A stretch of 64,000 nt of DNA from Acidobacteriota bacterium (lineage in GTDB: Bacteria; Acidobacteriota; Terriglobia; Terriglobales; Acidobacteriaceae), in assembly GCA_021810625.1 (NCBI GenBank), contig JAJZIJ010000001.1, positions 43,236-107,235 on the forward strand, read 5' to 3'. Every line of letters starts with the position of its first letter. The stretch's first letter is position 1. Below the pieces are notes generated by a model. That model saw nothing but the letters and a program-made list of their open reading frames with translations. It had not been told where the DNA came from and ran no database searches. Below, piece after piece: positions 35,385 to 44,191 of the stretch. A program made the translations under genes and the position numbers.

Positions 35385-35414
35385 AATTAGGACACTACCC
35401 AATCAGCGCGTTGC

Positions 35415-35443
35415 TTGACACTGCCGCGTGGGAAACTTAAAGT
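35415..35443 (+). promoter_or_regulatory. Putative nuo operon promoter
   Basis: TTGACA at 35415-35420 and TAAAGT at 35438-35443, spacer 17 bases. It begins only 15 bases outside the cassette's right inverted repeat, so the insertion lies just upstream of the core promoter and could have removed activator sites. Confidence 0.55.
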
Positions 35444-35489
35444 CGAGCTAGGACGCAGAAAAGCAAGGGAGCGCCTGACGGAACCGCGC

Positions 35490-35897
35490 ATGAACAAGCC
35501 CGCCTATATGTGGAACTACATTCCGTTGCTGATGCAGATTCTTGCCGCCGTCGGCCTGGCTGGCTTCATCATTGCGGCTTCCTGGTTCATCGGACGACAT
35601 CGCAACTCCAAAGTAAAGCTAGCGGCATACGAATGCGGCATGGTCGCTCAGGGTGATGCGCGCGGACGCTTCTCCGTTCGCTTCTATATGGTGGCCATGC
35701 TGTTTATCCTTTTCGATGTTGAGGCCGTCTTCATGCTGCCCTGGGCGGTCATCTATCGCAAACTGCCAGCCACCACCGGTTCCCGCTTCTTTGGCTTTTG
35801 GGAGATGCTGGTGTATGTAGGATTTGTTTTGGTCGGATTTTTTTATATCTGGAAAAAAGGCATCCTCGAATGGTCCAAAGATAAGGCGGATCTCTAA
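35490..35897 (+). CDS. nuoA: NADH-quinone oxidoreductase subunit A
   Basis: A three-helix membrane subunit of complex I (135 residues) near the quinone site. Shows the family signature KLAAYECGM with its conserved cysteine, FSVRFYMVAMLFILFDVEAVFMLPWAV, and the last helix LVYVGFVLVGFFYIWKKGILEW. The ATG at 35490 is used; the frame is open from 35415, but that TTG belongs to the promoter's -35. It is followed directly by nuoC: nuoB, which normally sits between them, is absent. Confidence 0.95.
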   Translation: MNKPAYMWNYIPLLMQILAAVGLAGFIIAASWFIGRHRNSKVKLAAYECGMVAQGDARGRFSVRFYMVAMLFILFDVEAVFMLPWAVIYRKLPATTGSRFFGFWEMLVYVGFVLVGFFYIWKKGILEWSKDKADL

Positions 35898-35901
35898 GTA
35901 C

Positions 35902-36393
35902 ATGGCATCTGTAGCGGAAAAAAACGCAGTCCTCGCCTCTCACGCGGAAAACCGGGCGATCACCACTCTTCAGCAGCAATTCCCCAACGCCATTCTGGAT
36001 GCAGCCTTCGATCACAAAGAACTGACGCTCACCGTTGCAAGAGAAGAAATCGTCAATGTCTGCCGGGCCGTGCAGGCAGCGGGATACAACTTTCTTGCGG
36101 ATGTCACCTGCGTGGATGGCTATCCGGCGCAGCCCCGTTTTCAGGTGACCTATCACATTCTTTCGCACGCGCTCAAAGAGCGTCTTCGGCTCTGCGTTCC
36201 AGTCGACGCAGCGGATGCTTCCCTGAACAGCATCACCTCGATCTGGCCTGCGGCAAATTTTTATGAGCGCGAGGTCTTTGACCTGTTTGGCGTGCGCTTT
36301 GACGGCCATCCCAACCTGCGCCGCATCCTGCTGCCGGAGGACTTCGGCGCTCACCCGCTACGCAAGGATTTTCCCGTGGAGGGCTATCGCTGA
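35902..36393 (+). CDS. nuoC: NADH-quinone oxidoreductase subunit C
   Basis: A 30-kDa-type subunit of the connecting (Q) module of complex I. The 163-residue protein carries the family signature YEREVFDLFGVRFDGHPNLRRILLPEDF and closes with PLRKDFPVEGYR. It is the separate form, not fused to NuoD. Start ATG at 35902, 4 bases after nuoA; its stop overlaps the nuoD start (TGATG). Confidence 0.95.
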   Translation: MASVAEKNAVLASHAENRAITTLQQQFPNAILDAAFDHKELTLTVAREEIVNVCRAVQAAGYNFLADVTCVDGYPAQPRFQVTYHILSHALKERLRLCVPVDAADASLNSITSIWPAANFYEREVFDLFGVRFDGHPNLRRILLPEDFGAHPLRKDFPVEGYR

Positions 36394-37601
36394 TGTCGGA
36401 AATACTAACCGCGCCGCTCCCGGTGGAAGCTCCTCTGGATCGCACCATGATCCTGAACATGGGGCCGCAGCATCCTTCGACGCATGGCGTGCTGCGTTTG
36501 GTACTGGAGATTGACGGCGAGATTGTCGTTCGCCTCACGCCAGACATCGGCTACCTGCACACTGGCATCGAGAAGACCTGCGAGGCAAAGTTTTATCAGC
36601 AGGTGGTGCCGCTCACGGATCGCATCGACTACCTTAGCCCGATGGCCAACAATCTGTGCTACTGCCTGGCCGTCGAGAAGCTGCTTGATCTGGAGATTCC
36701 CGACCGTGCGCAGTGGCTGCGCGTCCTGCTGTCGGAATTGACGCGACTGAACTCCCACCTGGTCTGGCTCGGCAGCCACGCGATGGATGTGGGCGCGCTC
36801 ACCGTGTTTCTGTATTGCTTCCGCGAACGCGAGGAGATTCTTCGCATCTTCGATTGCGTCGCTGGCCAGCGCATGATGACCTCCTACTTTCGCATTGGAG
36901 GCTTGTCGCTGGAACCACCACTCGATTTTTACGGTCGCGTGCAGAATCTTTTGAAGATGCTGCCAGAGAAGATCGACGAGTATGAAAACCTGCTCAGCGG
37001 CAATCCCATTTGGATACAGCGAACGCAGGGCGTTGGCCTCCTAAGCGCGGCGGATGCCATTGCTTTTGGCGTGACCGGGCCGCCGTTGCGGGCCAGCGGC
37101 GTGGATTGGGATTTGCGTCGCGACATGCCCTACTCCAGCTACGAGAAATTTCAGTTCAAGGTTCCGATCTCCAACGGCTGCGATGTGTGGTCGCGGTACG
37201 TTGTCCGGCTGCAAGAGATGCGCGAGTCGATCAAGATCGCGCAGCAGGCGCTCGATGGATTGCCCGAAGGCCCTATCAAGGCGGATGCGCCAAAGGTCGT
37301 GCTGCCGGATCGTGAAAAGATGAAGACGCAGATGGAAGCGCTGATCTATCACTTCAAAATTGTCACCGAGGGTTTTGCCGTTCCCGCAGGCCGGGTGTAT
37401 CAGGCCATTGAATCTCCGCGTGGCGAGATGGGATATTTTGTGGTCAGCGATGGCACGGCCAAGCCGTATCGCGTCCACATGCGCAATCCAACTTTTACCA
37501 CGCTGCAAGCGCTGGAAACCATGTGCGTGGGCCGTTTGCTGGCCGATGTCGTCGCCATCATTGGCTCCATCGACATTGTGCTGGGGGAGATTGATCGGTG
37601 A
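36393..37601 (+). CDS. nuoD: NADH-quinone oxidoreductase subunit D
   Basis: The 49-kDa-type subunit that forms much of the quinone-binding pocket. The 402-residue protein has NMGPQHPSTHGVLRLVLEIDGE, GYLHTGIEKTCE, and ends with DIVLGEIDR as in the family. The partner face for NuoB is expected to be present, yet nuoB is not in this operon. Overlaps nuoC upstream and the unknown gene at 37598 downstream. Confidence 0.96.
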   Translation: MSEILTAPLPVEAPLDRTMILNMGPQHPSTHGVLRLVLEIDGEIVVRLTPDIGYLHTGIEKTCEAKFYQQVVPLTDRIDYLSPMANNLCYCLAVEKLLDLEIPDRAQWLRVLLSELTRLNSHLVWLGSHAMDVGALTVFLYCFREREEILRIFDCVAGQRMMTSYFRIGGLSLEPPLDFYGRVQNLLKMLPEKIDEYENLLSGNPIWIQRTQGVGLLSAADAIAFGVTGPPLRASGVDWDLRRDMPYSSYEKFQFKVPISNGCDVWSRYVVRLQEMRESIKIAQQALDGLPEGPIKADAPKVVLPDREKMKTQMEALIYHFKIVTEGFAVPAGRVYQAIESPRGEMGYFVVSDGTAKPYRVHMRNPTFTTLQALETMCVGRLLADVVAIIGSIDIVLGEIDR

Positions 37602-37978
37602 GCCTTGCAACCATGACGATTGCCGATTCCAGCCTTGCCGCAGAGATGTGGATTTCCCTGCGCTCCCTGCTCACATCGCATGTTTCCATGCACTCCATTG
37701 CCCAACCCGGTGATGGATGGTCGGTTCGCGCAACCAACGCAAATACCATGACCATTCAGAACCGTCGAGGCACGCTCCGCTGGACTGCTCCCGATGCAAG
37801 TGGAGCGGGGACATGGCATATCTCCGCCACAAATCCAGGCGGATACACCGCGCATGGCCGATATGAATTCACTGGCGAAGGTCTGCTTCGTTTCGACGAA
37901 GAAGAAGAGTCATTGGAACTGGAAGCTGCCGTCGAACGACGCCTGCATCCGCTACAGGGAACGGAGAGCCGCGCATGA
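37598..37978 (+). CDS. Unknown small protein inside the nuo operon
   Basis: A 126-residue protein with no family I can name. It overlaps nuoD at its GTG start (GTGA) and nuoE at its stop (ATGA), so it is embedded in the operon with coupled translation on both sides. The sequence is soluble: an N-terminal helix (SSLAAEMWISLRSLLTSH), a predicted beta-rich middle (GWSVRATNANTMTIQNRRGTLRWTAP, GTWHISATNPGG) and an acidic tail (RFDEEEESLELEAAVERR). No metal or cofactor motif. Its position suggests an accessory or assembly role for complex I, but this is only inference. Confidence 0.7.
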   Translation: MSLATMTIADSSLAAEMWISLRSLLTSHVSMHSIAQPGDGWSVRATNANTMTIQNRRGTLRWTAPDASGAGTWHISATNPGGYTAHGRYEFTGEGLLRFDEEEESLELEAAVERRLHPLQGTESRA

Positions 37979-38487
37979 CAACTGAAGCTCCAATGAAAGC
38001 CCCGACAATTTTTTCTTCGGAACTGGCGGCCCGCTTCGACAAACTGGTTGCGCTTTATCCCGCGCGTCGCTCTGCGCTGATCCCCATGCTGCTCTACGCG
38101 CAGGATGAGCAGGGATATGTGACCGATGCTGCCATCGAAGAGATTGCCCGTCGCATCGGCATCACTCCGCTGGATGTTCGCAACGTGCTCAGCTACTATT
38201 CGCTGCTACGCACCAAGCCTGTCGGCAAATATCATGTGCAGGTCTGCACGAACATTAGTTGCATGTTGCGCGGCGGCCAGGAACTCTTCGAGCATTGCAA
38301 GGAACATCTCGGCATCGGCCACAAAGAAACAACGCCCGATGGAGTTTTTTCTCTCGAAGAAGTTGAATGTATCGGAGCCTGTAGCTGGGCACCCGCCGTG
38401 CAGGTCAATTACGACTTCCACGACAACCTGACTGCGGATGCGATGGACGCAGTGCTGGATCAATATCGCAAGCAAGCGGGAAAATAA
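37975..38487 (+). CDS. nuoE: NADH-quinone oxidoreductase subunit E
   Basis: The 24-kDa-type subunit of the NADH module, carrying one [2Fe-2S] cluster. The 170-residue protein has the four ligands in VCTNISCMLRGG (two Cys) and VECIGACSWAP (two Cys), after a helical N-terminus (LIPMLLYAQDEQGYVTD). The ATG overlaps the stop of the unknown gene (ATGA); an alternative ATG lies 6 codons further in. Confidence 0.95.
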   Translation: MTTEAPMKAPTIFSSELAARFDKLVALYPARRSALIPMLLYAQDEQGYVTDAAIEEIARRIGITPLDVRNVLSYYSLLRTKPVGKYHVQVCTNISCMLRGGQELFEHCKEHLGIGHKETTPDGVFSLEEVECIGACSWAPAVQVNYDFHDNLTADAMDAVLDQYRKQAGK

Positions 38488-38496
38488 CGACACCTT

Positions 38497-39810
38497 ATGC
38501 CGACACTTGTCTCCCATCCCGAAGAAGTAAAAATTGTCTCCAGCCGCTTTGGCAAAGGCGCAACAGACATCGAACGCTACATTGAACTGGACGGCTATCA
38601 GGCTGCGCGAACTGCCGTGGAAAAAGGCGCGGACTGGGTTATCGCCGAAATGAAAACCTCTGGCCTGCGTGGGCGCGGCGGCGCTGGCTTCCCGACTGGC
38701 ATGAAATGGTCGTTCGTGCCCAAGCAATCCGAGAAGCCAAAGTATGTACTGGTCAACGGCGATGAAAGCGAGCCGGGCACCTGCAAAGATCATCTGATTT
38801 TTCTGCATGATCCGCACACCGTCATTGAAGGCACCATCATTGCGGGTCTCGCCATCGGCGCAAAGATGGGCTTCATCTATCTGCGCGGTGAGTATCGCTA
38901 CCTGCTGGAAATCATGGAGAAGGCCATCGCCGACGCTTATGCCAAAGGATTTTTAGGCAAAGGTATCTTTGGCTCGCAGATTGACTTCGACATCATCTCC
39001 CACACCGGCGCAGGCGCGTATGAGGTGGGCGAAGAGTCGGCGCTGATGGAATCGCTCGAAGGCAAACGCGGCATTCCGCGCATCAAGCCACCCTTCCCGG
39101 CTGTTGTCGGCCTCTATGGTGGCCCGACGGTTATCAACAACGCCGAGACCATTGCCACGGTGCCGCATGTGCTGCGCATGGGCGGCGAAGCTTACGCCAA
39201 GATTGGCTCGGAGCGTAACGGCGGCACGCGCCTCTTCTGCCTCAGCGGCCATGTCGAGCGCCCCGGCGTGTACGAACTGCCAATGGGCTACAACCTGAAG
39301 AAAATGATTTATGAAATTGGCGGCGGCATTCGCGGCGGACGGCAGTTGAAGGCCGTCGTGCCGGGCGGATCGTCTACTCCCGTGCTGCTACCCAATGAAA
39401 TCGACATTGGCATGGACTTCGATCAGGTCGGCAAGGCGGGCAGTATGCTCGGCTCCGGCGGCGTGGTTGTGTTGGACGAAACGGTCTGCATGGTGGAGTT
39501 TGCGCTGCGCACCATCAAGTTCTATCAGCATGAAAGCTGTGGCTGGTGCATTCCCTGCCGCGAGGGTACAGACTGGTTGAAAAAAACGTTGACGCGCTTT
39601 CACGCAGGCGCGGGTGTTGCCAAAGACATCGACAACATTCGCTATCTGGCGGAGAACATGCTGGGCCGCACCTTCTGCCCGCTTGGCGATGCAGCGGCCA
39701 TGCCGACCATCGCGTTCGTCAAAAAATTCCGGCAGGAGTTTGAAGATCATCTAAACGGCAAACCCTGCGCGTATGCAAAACAGAAGATGCAGGAATCCGT
39801 ACTCGTATAG
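38497..39810 (+). CDS. nuoF: NADH-quinone oxidoreductase subunit F
   Basis: The 51-kDa-type subunit that binds NADH and FMN and carries a [4Fe-4S] cluster. The 437-residue protein has the NADH loop RGRGGAGFPTGMKW, the FMN region NGDESEPGTCKD, GAYEVGEESALMESLEGKRG, and cluster ligands in ESCGWCIPCREG plus the Cys in RTFCPLGD. All ligands are intact. It follows nuoE by 9 bases. Confidence 0.97.
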   Translation: MPTLVSHPEEVKIVSSRFGKGATDIERYIELDGYQAARTAVEKGADWVIAEMKTSGLRGRGGAGFPTGMKWSFVPKQSEKPKYVLVNGDESEPGTCKDHLIFLHDPHTVIEGTIIAGLAIGAKMGFIYLRGEYRYLLEIMEKAIADAYAKGFLGKGIFGSQIDFDIISHTGAGAYEVGEESALMESLEGKRGIPRIKPPFPAVVGLYGGPTVINNAETIATVPHVLRMGGEAYAKIGSERNGGTRLFCLSGHVERPGVYELPMGYNLKKMIYEIGGGIRGGRQLKAVVPGGSSTPVLLPNEIDIGMDFDQVGKAGSMLGSGGVVVLDETVCMVEFALRTIKFYQHESCGWCIPCREGTDWLKKTLTRFHAGAGVAKDIDNIRYLAENMLGRTFCPLGDAAAMPTIAFVKKFRQEFEDHLNGKPCAYAKQKMQESVLV

Positions 39811-39855
39811 GTTCGCAGTGCGCCAATGGCGCGTTGCAAGAAAGAGATTGGATGT

Positions 39856-42210
39856 ATGGCGGATGTAACTCTCACAGTCGATGGCAAAAAAATCACCGCG
39901 CCTGCGGGCACATTGTTGATTGATGCCTGCCGCAAGGCCGGAATCGAAATCCCAGCCTTCTGCTACTATCCTGGGCTGTCGTTGCAAGCGGCCTGCCGCA
40001 TGTGCGTCGTGCGGATTGAAAAAATTCCCAAGCTGCAAACGGCCTGCACCACGCCCGTTGCCGAGGGCATGATTGTCGCCACGGATACCGACGAGATCAA
40101 GCAATCGCGCAAGGCGATGCTGCAACTGGTGCTGGCGAATCATCCGCTGGATTGCCCGGTCTGCGATGCAGGCGGCGAGTGCGAATTGCAGGACATGACC
40201 TTCAAATACGGCGCGGCAGACTCTAACTTTGTCGATGTAAAAAATCATCGCGAGGAACAGCAGTGGTCGCCCGTCGTTTACTTTGATCGCCCGCGCTGCA
40301 TTCTCTGCTATCGCTGCGTGCGCGTCTGCGGCGAGGGCATGGATGTCTGGGCGCTGGGAGTGCAGAATCGCGGTGTCAGCTCCGTCATTGCTCCCAATGG
40401 CGGCGATCATCTGGATTGCGAAGAGTGCGGCATGTGCATCGACATCTGTCCCGTGGGCGCGTTAACTTCGGACACCTATCGCTACAAAACGCGGCCCTGG
40501 GAGATGACCCACGTCAGCACCATCTGCACGCATTGCGGCGATGGCTGCAAGACCACGTTGGGGCTGCGCAGCAGTAGTGACGGCATGGAGATTATTCGCG
40601 GCGACAACCGCGACAAAAGCGGCATCAACGGAGATTTTCTCTGCGTCAAGGGTCGCTACGCCTTCGACTTTGCCAATCACAAAGATCGCCTGACGCAACC
40701 ACTCCTGCGCAATGCGGAAGGCAAGCTCGTCCCCGCCAGTTGGGAGGAGGCACTTACCTTTGCGGGGCAGCGTTTACATGAGATTCGCGACACACGCGGT
40801 GGAGAGCAGATCGGAGTCATTGGCTCCAACCGCGCGACGAATGAAGAATCCTACCTGCTGCAAAAATTTGCGCGCAGCGTTCTGGGCACCAACAATATCG
40901 ATCACCATCGCACCGCAGACTACGTCAGCTTTGCCAAAGCGCTTGCGGGACAAGAGCAGCGCGCGGCAAGCCTGCGCGAGGCAGAAACGGCTCCGGCGAT
41001 TCTTTTGATCGGAGGCGATCCCACGGAACAGCATCCAATGCTCGCCTGGAATCTGCGTACTAATGTTCGCCACAATCGCGCGCGCATTTATGTCGTCAAC
41101 CATCAGGAAATCAAGCTGCGTCGGCAAGCCACGAGCTTCCTGAAAATCTCCGCCGAGAACTACAGCGCCTTCACGCGCTTCCTCGCTGGCGAAGAAAATT
41201 CCATCTTCGGCGCAGAAGCGACGGCGCTGCGCGAAACTCTCGCCACGGAGCCGAATTTGCTCGTCATCTTTGGCTCAGAGTTGCGCGGCGCGGCCATCGA
41301 AGCTCTTGTTCGCTATGGCTTGTCGCTGCCCGACACAAAATTTGCCTGTCTCGGCGACTATGTAAATTCGCGTGGCGCAGCCGACATGGGCCTGTATCCC
41401 GACATGCTGCCGGGCTACGTTCCGGTGCAACAGCCCGGAGCCTTCGCCACGGAATATGGCGAGCGCTTCCCTGCTGCTCCCGGACTTGATTTGCCGTCGA
41501 TGCTCGACGTGGCGGCGCGGGGAAATCTCGCGGCGCTCTACGTGGTCGGCTCCAATCCCGTACATCGTTATGGCGTTGCCGCAGCCAGCTTGAAAAATAC
41601 CTTCCTCATCGTGCAGGATATGTTCCTCACCGAAACTGCGCTCCTTGCCGATGTTGTTCTGCCGATTGCGAACCTCTACGAGAAAGCAGGAACGGTTACC
41701 AACACCTACGGCGATTTGCAGCTTGTGAGGAAAGCCGCAGACCGCGCCGGGGTTCGCACTGATTTGGAGTTGATCGTTCGCCTTGCCGACACGATGGGCG
41801 CAGACGTTCATGCTCTCGTTCCCTTCGGACAGGGAACACGCGCCGACATGGGGCAATCGCGTGGCGCGCAATCGGGCGAAGCGGATCGCCACGCGGTCTG
41901 GCTGGCGGCGCAGAATCTTGAGCCAAAGCTGAGTCCATTCGATCCCAGCGCGCTGCTGGATGAAATCCAGCGACTGATCCCCAGCTACAGCTTTTCTCGT
42001 TTGGAACTTTTCGCCGGCAACGATCAGCATGTACAGGCGACGAGCAAGAACAATGCGCTCGTCCAGATATCGAATCTTTCGCAACGGCCCGATGGCGTGC
42101 TGCCCTCAATGGACACGCTGTTTACGTCAGGGACAATGGGCCGTTACAGCAGCAAATTGACAGAAGTCCATGATTCGCGCAACAAAGAAATTTTGGTCGC
42201 GGCGAATTAA
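39856..42210 (+). CDS. nuoG: NADH-quinone oxidoreductase subunit G
   Basis: The 75-kDa-type iron-sulfur subunit (784 residues from the ATG at 39856; an upstream ATG at 39826 adds MARCKKEIGC). The N-terminal ferredoxin part holds the [2Fe-2S] ligands in FCYYPGLSLQAACRMC, the next cluster ligands in HPLDCPVCDAGGECELQD, and two [4Fe-4S] sets in CILCYRCVRVCGEG and CEECGMCIDICPVG. A further CTHCGDGC block begins a molybdopterin-oxidoreductase-like domain that fills the rest and has lost its cofactor in this family. Supports electron flow from NuoF toward NuoB/NuoI, which are missing here. Confidence 0.96.
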   Translation: MADVTLTVDGKKITAPAGTLLIDACRKAGIEIPAFCYYPGLSLQAACRMCVVRIEKIPKLQTACTTPVAEGMIVATDTDEIKQSRKAMLQLVLANHPLDCPVCDAGGECELQDMTFKYGAADSNFVDVKNHREEQQWSPVVYFDRPRCILCYRCVRVCGEGMDVWALGVQNRGVSSVIAPNGGDHLDCEECGMCIDICPVGALTSDTYRYKTRPWEMTHVSTICTHCGDGCKTTLGLRSSSDGMEIIRGDNRDKSGINGDFLCVKGRYAFDFANHKDRLTQPLLRNAEGKLVPASWEEALTFAGQRLHEIRDTRGGEQIGVIGSNRATNEESYLLQKFARSVLGTNNIDHHRTADYVSFAKALAGQEQRAASLREAETAPAILLIGGDPTEQHPMLAWNLRTNVRHNRARIYVVNHQEIKLRRQATSFLKISAENYSAFTRFLAGEENSIFGAEATALRETLATEPNLLVIFGSELRGAAIEALVRYGLSLPDTKFACLGDYVNSRGAADMGLYPDMLPGYVPVQQPGAFATEYGERFPAAPGLDLPSMLDVAARGNLAALYVVGSNPVHRYGVAAASLKNTFLIVQDMFLTETALLADVVLPIANLYEKAGTVTNTYGDLQLVRKAADRAGVRTDLELIVRLADTMGADVHALVPFGQGTRADMGQSRGAQSGEADRHAVWLAAQNLEPKLSPFDPSALLDEIQRLIPSYSFSRLELFAGNDQHVQATSKNNALVQISNLSQRPDGVLPSMDTLFTSGTMGRYSSKLTEVHDSRNKEILVAAN

Positions 42211-42246
42211 CCGCATCGCAACACGAGAAAAACATAGCGTACAAAC

Positions 42247-43296
42247 GTGAATACACTTTTACTTTTCGTCTTACTGAGCCTGCTGAAGGTCGCCATTGTT
42301 ACTGTGATCCTGCTGACCTCCGTGGCCTATACCGTGCTGCTGGAGCGCAAGGTCGTTGGGCGCATTCAGAACCGCTGGGGGCCATCGAGAGTCGGCCCCT
42401 TCGGACTGTTTCAGCCCCTGGCGGATGGAATCAAGCTCTTTCTGAAGGAAGATATTATTCCGTCGGGAGTGTATCGACCGCTCTATCTTCTCGCGCCGAT
42501 GATTGCTCTTGGGTGCGCGCTCATTTCCATCAGCGTCATTCCCTTCGGAGCCGCGCTGCGCGTGCATGGCGTCGATCTCTTTCAAATCGCCGACCTCAAC
42601 ATTGGCCTGTTGGTGCTTCTTGCCGTCACTTCAGTGGGCGTGTATGGAATCGCGCTTTCTGGATGGGCCTCCAACAATAAATACTCCCTGATGGGATCTG
42701 TGCGCGCAACCGCGCAGATGATTAGCTACGAACTGGCGCTTGGACTCTCCCTGGTGGGGGTTGTGCTGCGCGCAGGATCATTGCGCCTGCGCGATATTGT
42801 GAATATCCAAAGCACGCACGGAATGCGCTCCTGGAATATATTCGGCGGCTTCCAGTTTGTGGCATTCTTCATTTATTTGATCGCCGCCTATGCGGAGACC
42901 AACCGCACGCCATTCGATCTTCCTGAGGCGGAAACGGAACTGACCGGCGGCTATCACACCGAATACAGTTCGATGAAATTTGCCATGTTTTTTATGGCTG
43001 AATACGCCAACATGATTACCGTTGGGTGTGTGGCCACCCTGCTGTTTCTCGGCGGCTGGTCGAGTCCCTTTGGCCATCTGCTTCCAGTAATCGGTGGCCC
43101 TATCGTGCAGGCGCTGTTGCCAGTTGCATGGTTCGTGGCCAAGGTTTTCTTTTTTCTATTTTTGTACATTTGGGTGCGCGGCACCTTGCCACGCTTTCGG
43201 TATGACCAACTCATGGGCTTTGGCTGGAAGGTTCTTATGCCCCTGGCGCTGGCAAACATTATTGTCACGAGTCTGGTGCTGGCCATTCGCGGTTAG
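42247..43296 (+). CDS. nuoH: NADH-quinone oxidoreductase subunit H
   Basis: The membrane subunit that links the quinone cavity to the proton-pumping arm. The 349-residue protein has eight hydrophobic segments and the family marks LLERKVVGRIQNRWGPSRVGPFGLFQPLADG, the loop AETNRTPFDLPEAETELTGGYHTEYSS, and LWVRGTLPRFRYDQLM near the C-terminus (IWVRGTLPRFRYDQLM here). The start is GTG at 42247. It is followed by a 93-base gap and then nuoJ, where nuoI would be expected. Confidence 0.96.
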   Translation: MNTLLLFVLLSLLKVAIVTVILLTSVAYTVLLERKVVGRIQNRWGPSRVGPFGLFQPLADGIKLFLKEDIIPSGVYRPLYLLAPMIALGCALISISVIPFGAALRVHGVDLFQIADLNIGLLVLLAVTSVGVYGIALSGWASNNKYSLMGSVRATAQMISYELALGLSLVGVVLRAGSLRLRDIVNIQSTHGMRSWNIFGGFQFVAFFIYLIAAYAETNRTPFDLPEAETELTGGYHTEYSSMKFAMFFMAEYANMITVGCVATLLFLGGWSSPFGHLLPVIGGPIVQALLPVAWFVAKVFFFLFLYIWVRGTLPRFRYDQLMGFGWKVLMPLALANIIVTSLVLAIRG

Positions 43297-43389
43297 TGAA
43301 TCAGGGGCGTGAATGTACGTGCTTTACAATGTGGAGTGGAGGATGAGTGCGGTTTCTTCGCGCCAGGCTTTCACCACTGAGCGAATTGT

Positions 43390-43884
43390 ATGCATCTAGT
43401 CTTGTTTCTCATCTTCGCTGGTCTCTGTCTCGCGGGCGCTTTGAATCTGCTTTTCCAGCGACACCCCATCAATAGCGCGCTCTCTCTGATCGTGGTGATG
43501 ACCTCGCTCGCAGTGTTGTATCTATTGCTGGGCGCGGAGTTTCTTGCCCTCGCGCAGATCATTGTCTACTCCGGCGCGATCATGGTTCTCTTTGTCTTTG
43601 TCATCATGTTGTTGAATGTGGGCGCAGAAGAACGCACGCATGGCAGCCGCGTCGCATATCTGGCAGGCATTCCCGGCGTGCTGGCGCTGTTTGCAATTCT
43701 GGCCTCCATCTTTCTTTCGCTCACAAAAAATCTTGGCTCGGCGCAACTGGGTGGTTTCATTGTCTCCACCAGTGACCTGAGCCGCGTGCTCTTCCGTGAT
43801 TTACTGCTGCCATTTGAGGTCACTTCGGTGCTGATTCTGGTAGCCATCCTGGGCGCTGTTGTCCTGGCTCGAAAGGAACACTAG
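43390..43884 (+). CDS. nuoJ: NADH-quinone oxidoreductase subunit J
   Basis: A 164-residue membrane subunit with five hydrophobic segments. Family marks are the start [31 protein letters not shown] and the pi-bulge helix [29 protein letters not shown]. It works in coupling quinone reduction to proton transfer. It is 4 bases upstream of nuoK. Confidence 0.95.
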   Translation: MHLVLFLIFAGLCLAGALNLLFQRHPINSALSLIVVMTSLAVLYLLLGAEFLALAQIIVYSGAIMVLFVFVIMLLNVGAEERTHGSRVAYLAGIPGVLALFAILASIFLSLTKNLGSAQLGGFIVSTSDLSRVLFRDLLLPFEVTSVLILVAILGAVVLARKEH

Positions 43885-43888
43885 CCTC

Positions 43889-44191
43889 GTGATCCCGATC
43901 TCCTGGTATCTCGTCCTGAGCGCAGCCCTCTTTTCCATCGGGGTCGGCGCATTTCTCATCAAGCGAAACATCATCAGCATTTTCATGTCCATTGAGTTGA
44001 TGCTGAACGCAGTGAATCTTGCTTTTGTTGCTTTCGCGCACCACTGGCATCAGGTGAGCGGCCAGATTTTTGTTTTCTTTGTTATGGTGGTGGCCGCTGC
44101 GGAGGCCGCCGTTGGACTCGCCATCATTATTGCCGTCTTCCGCTCACGCGAAACCTTGAACGTTGACCAGATCAACCTGATGAAACTATGA
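43889..44191 (+). CDS. nuoK: NADH-quinone oxidoreductase subunit K
   Basis: A 100-residue, three-helix antiporter-related subunit, exactly the usual length. It has the conserved glutamates in [11 protein letters not shown] and in [15 protein letters not shown]. The GTG at 43889 is chosen because it yields the standard N-terminus [17 protein letters not shown]; the frame is open upstream to 43859 but overlaps nuoJ. Its stop overlaps the nuoL start (ATGA). Confidence 0.95.
   Translation: MIPISWYLVLSAALFSIGVGAFLIKRNIISIFMSIELMLNAVNLAFVAFAHHWHQVSGQIFVFFVMVVAAAEAAVGLAIIIAVFRSRETLNVDQINLMKL

Larger units (their letters stand above)
33899..35400. mobile_element. 1.5-kb cassette bounded by perfect 17-bp inverted repeats, no transposase
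   Basis: GGGTAGTGTCCTAATTT at 33899-33915 is exactly inverted at 35384-35400. The outside flanks, AATCGGC (33892-33898) and AATCAGC (35401-35407), match in 6 of 7 bases and may be an old target-site duplication. The interior is more AT-rich than the flanks and holds three genes: a membrane protein (-), a ribbon-helix-helix protein (+) and a DUF4177-like protein (+). A 25-codon frame at 34852-34929 (MANVLNTDKQIA...) recalls the N-terminus of IS1-type transposases, so the cassette may be a non-autonomous derivative of such an element; that link is weak. Confidence 0.75.

Noticed and set aside
33899..35400. Toxin-antitoxin or known defence system in the inverted-repeat cassette
   Set aside because: A ribbon-helix-helix protein is present, but no recognised toxin, nuclease, or defence-family domain is seen; calling it either would be guessing.
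35415..35489. N-terminal extension of NuoA from a TTG at 35415
   Set aside because: That TTG is the first half of the TTGACA -35 element, and the extension is Arg/Lys-rich without family match.
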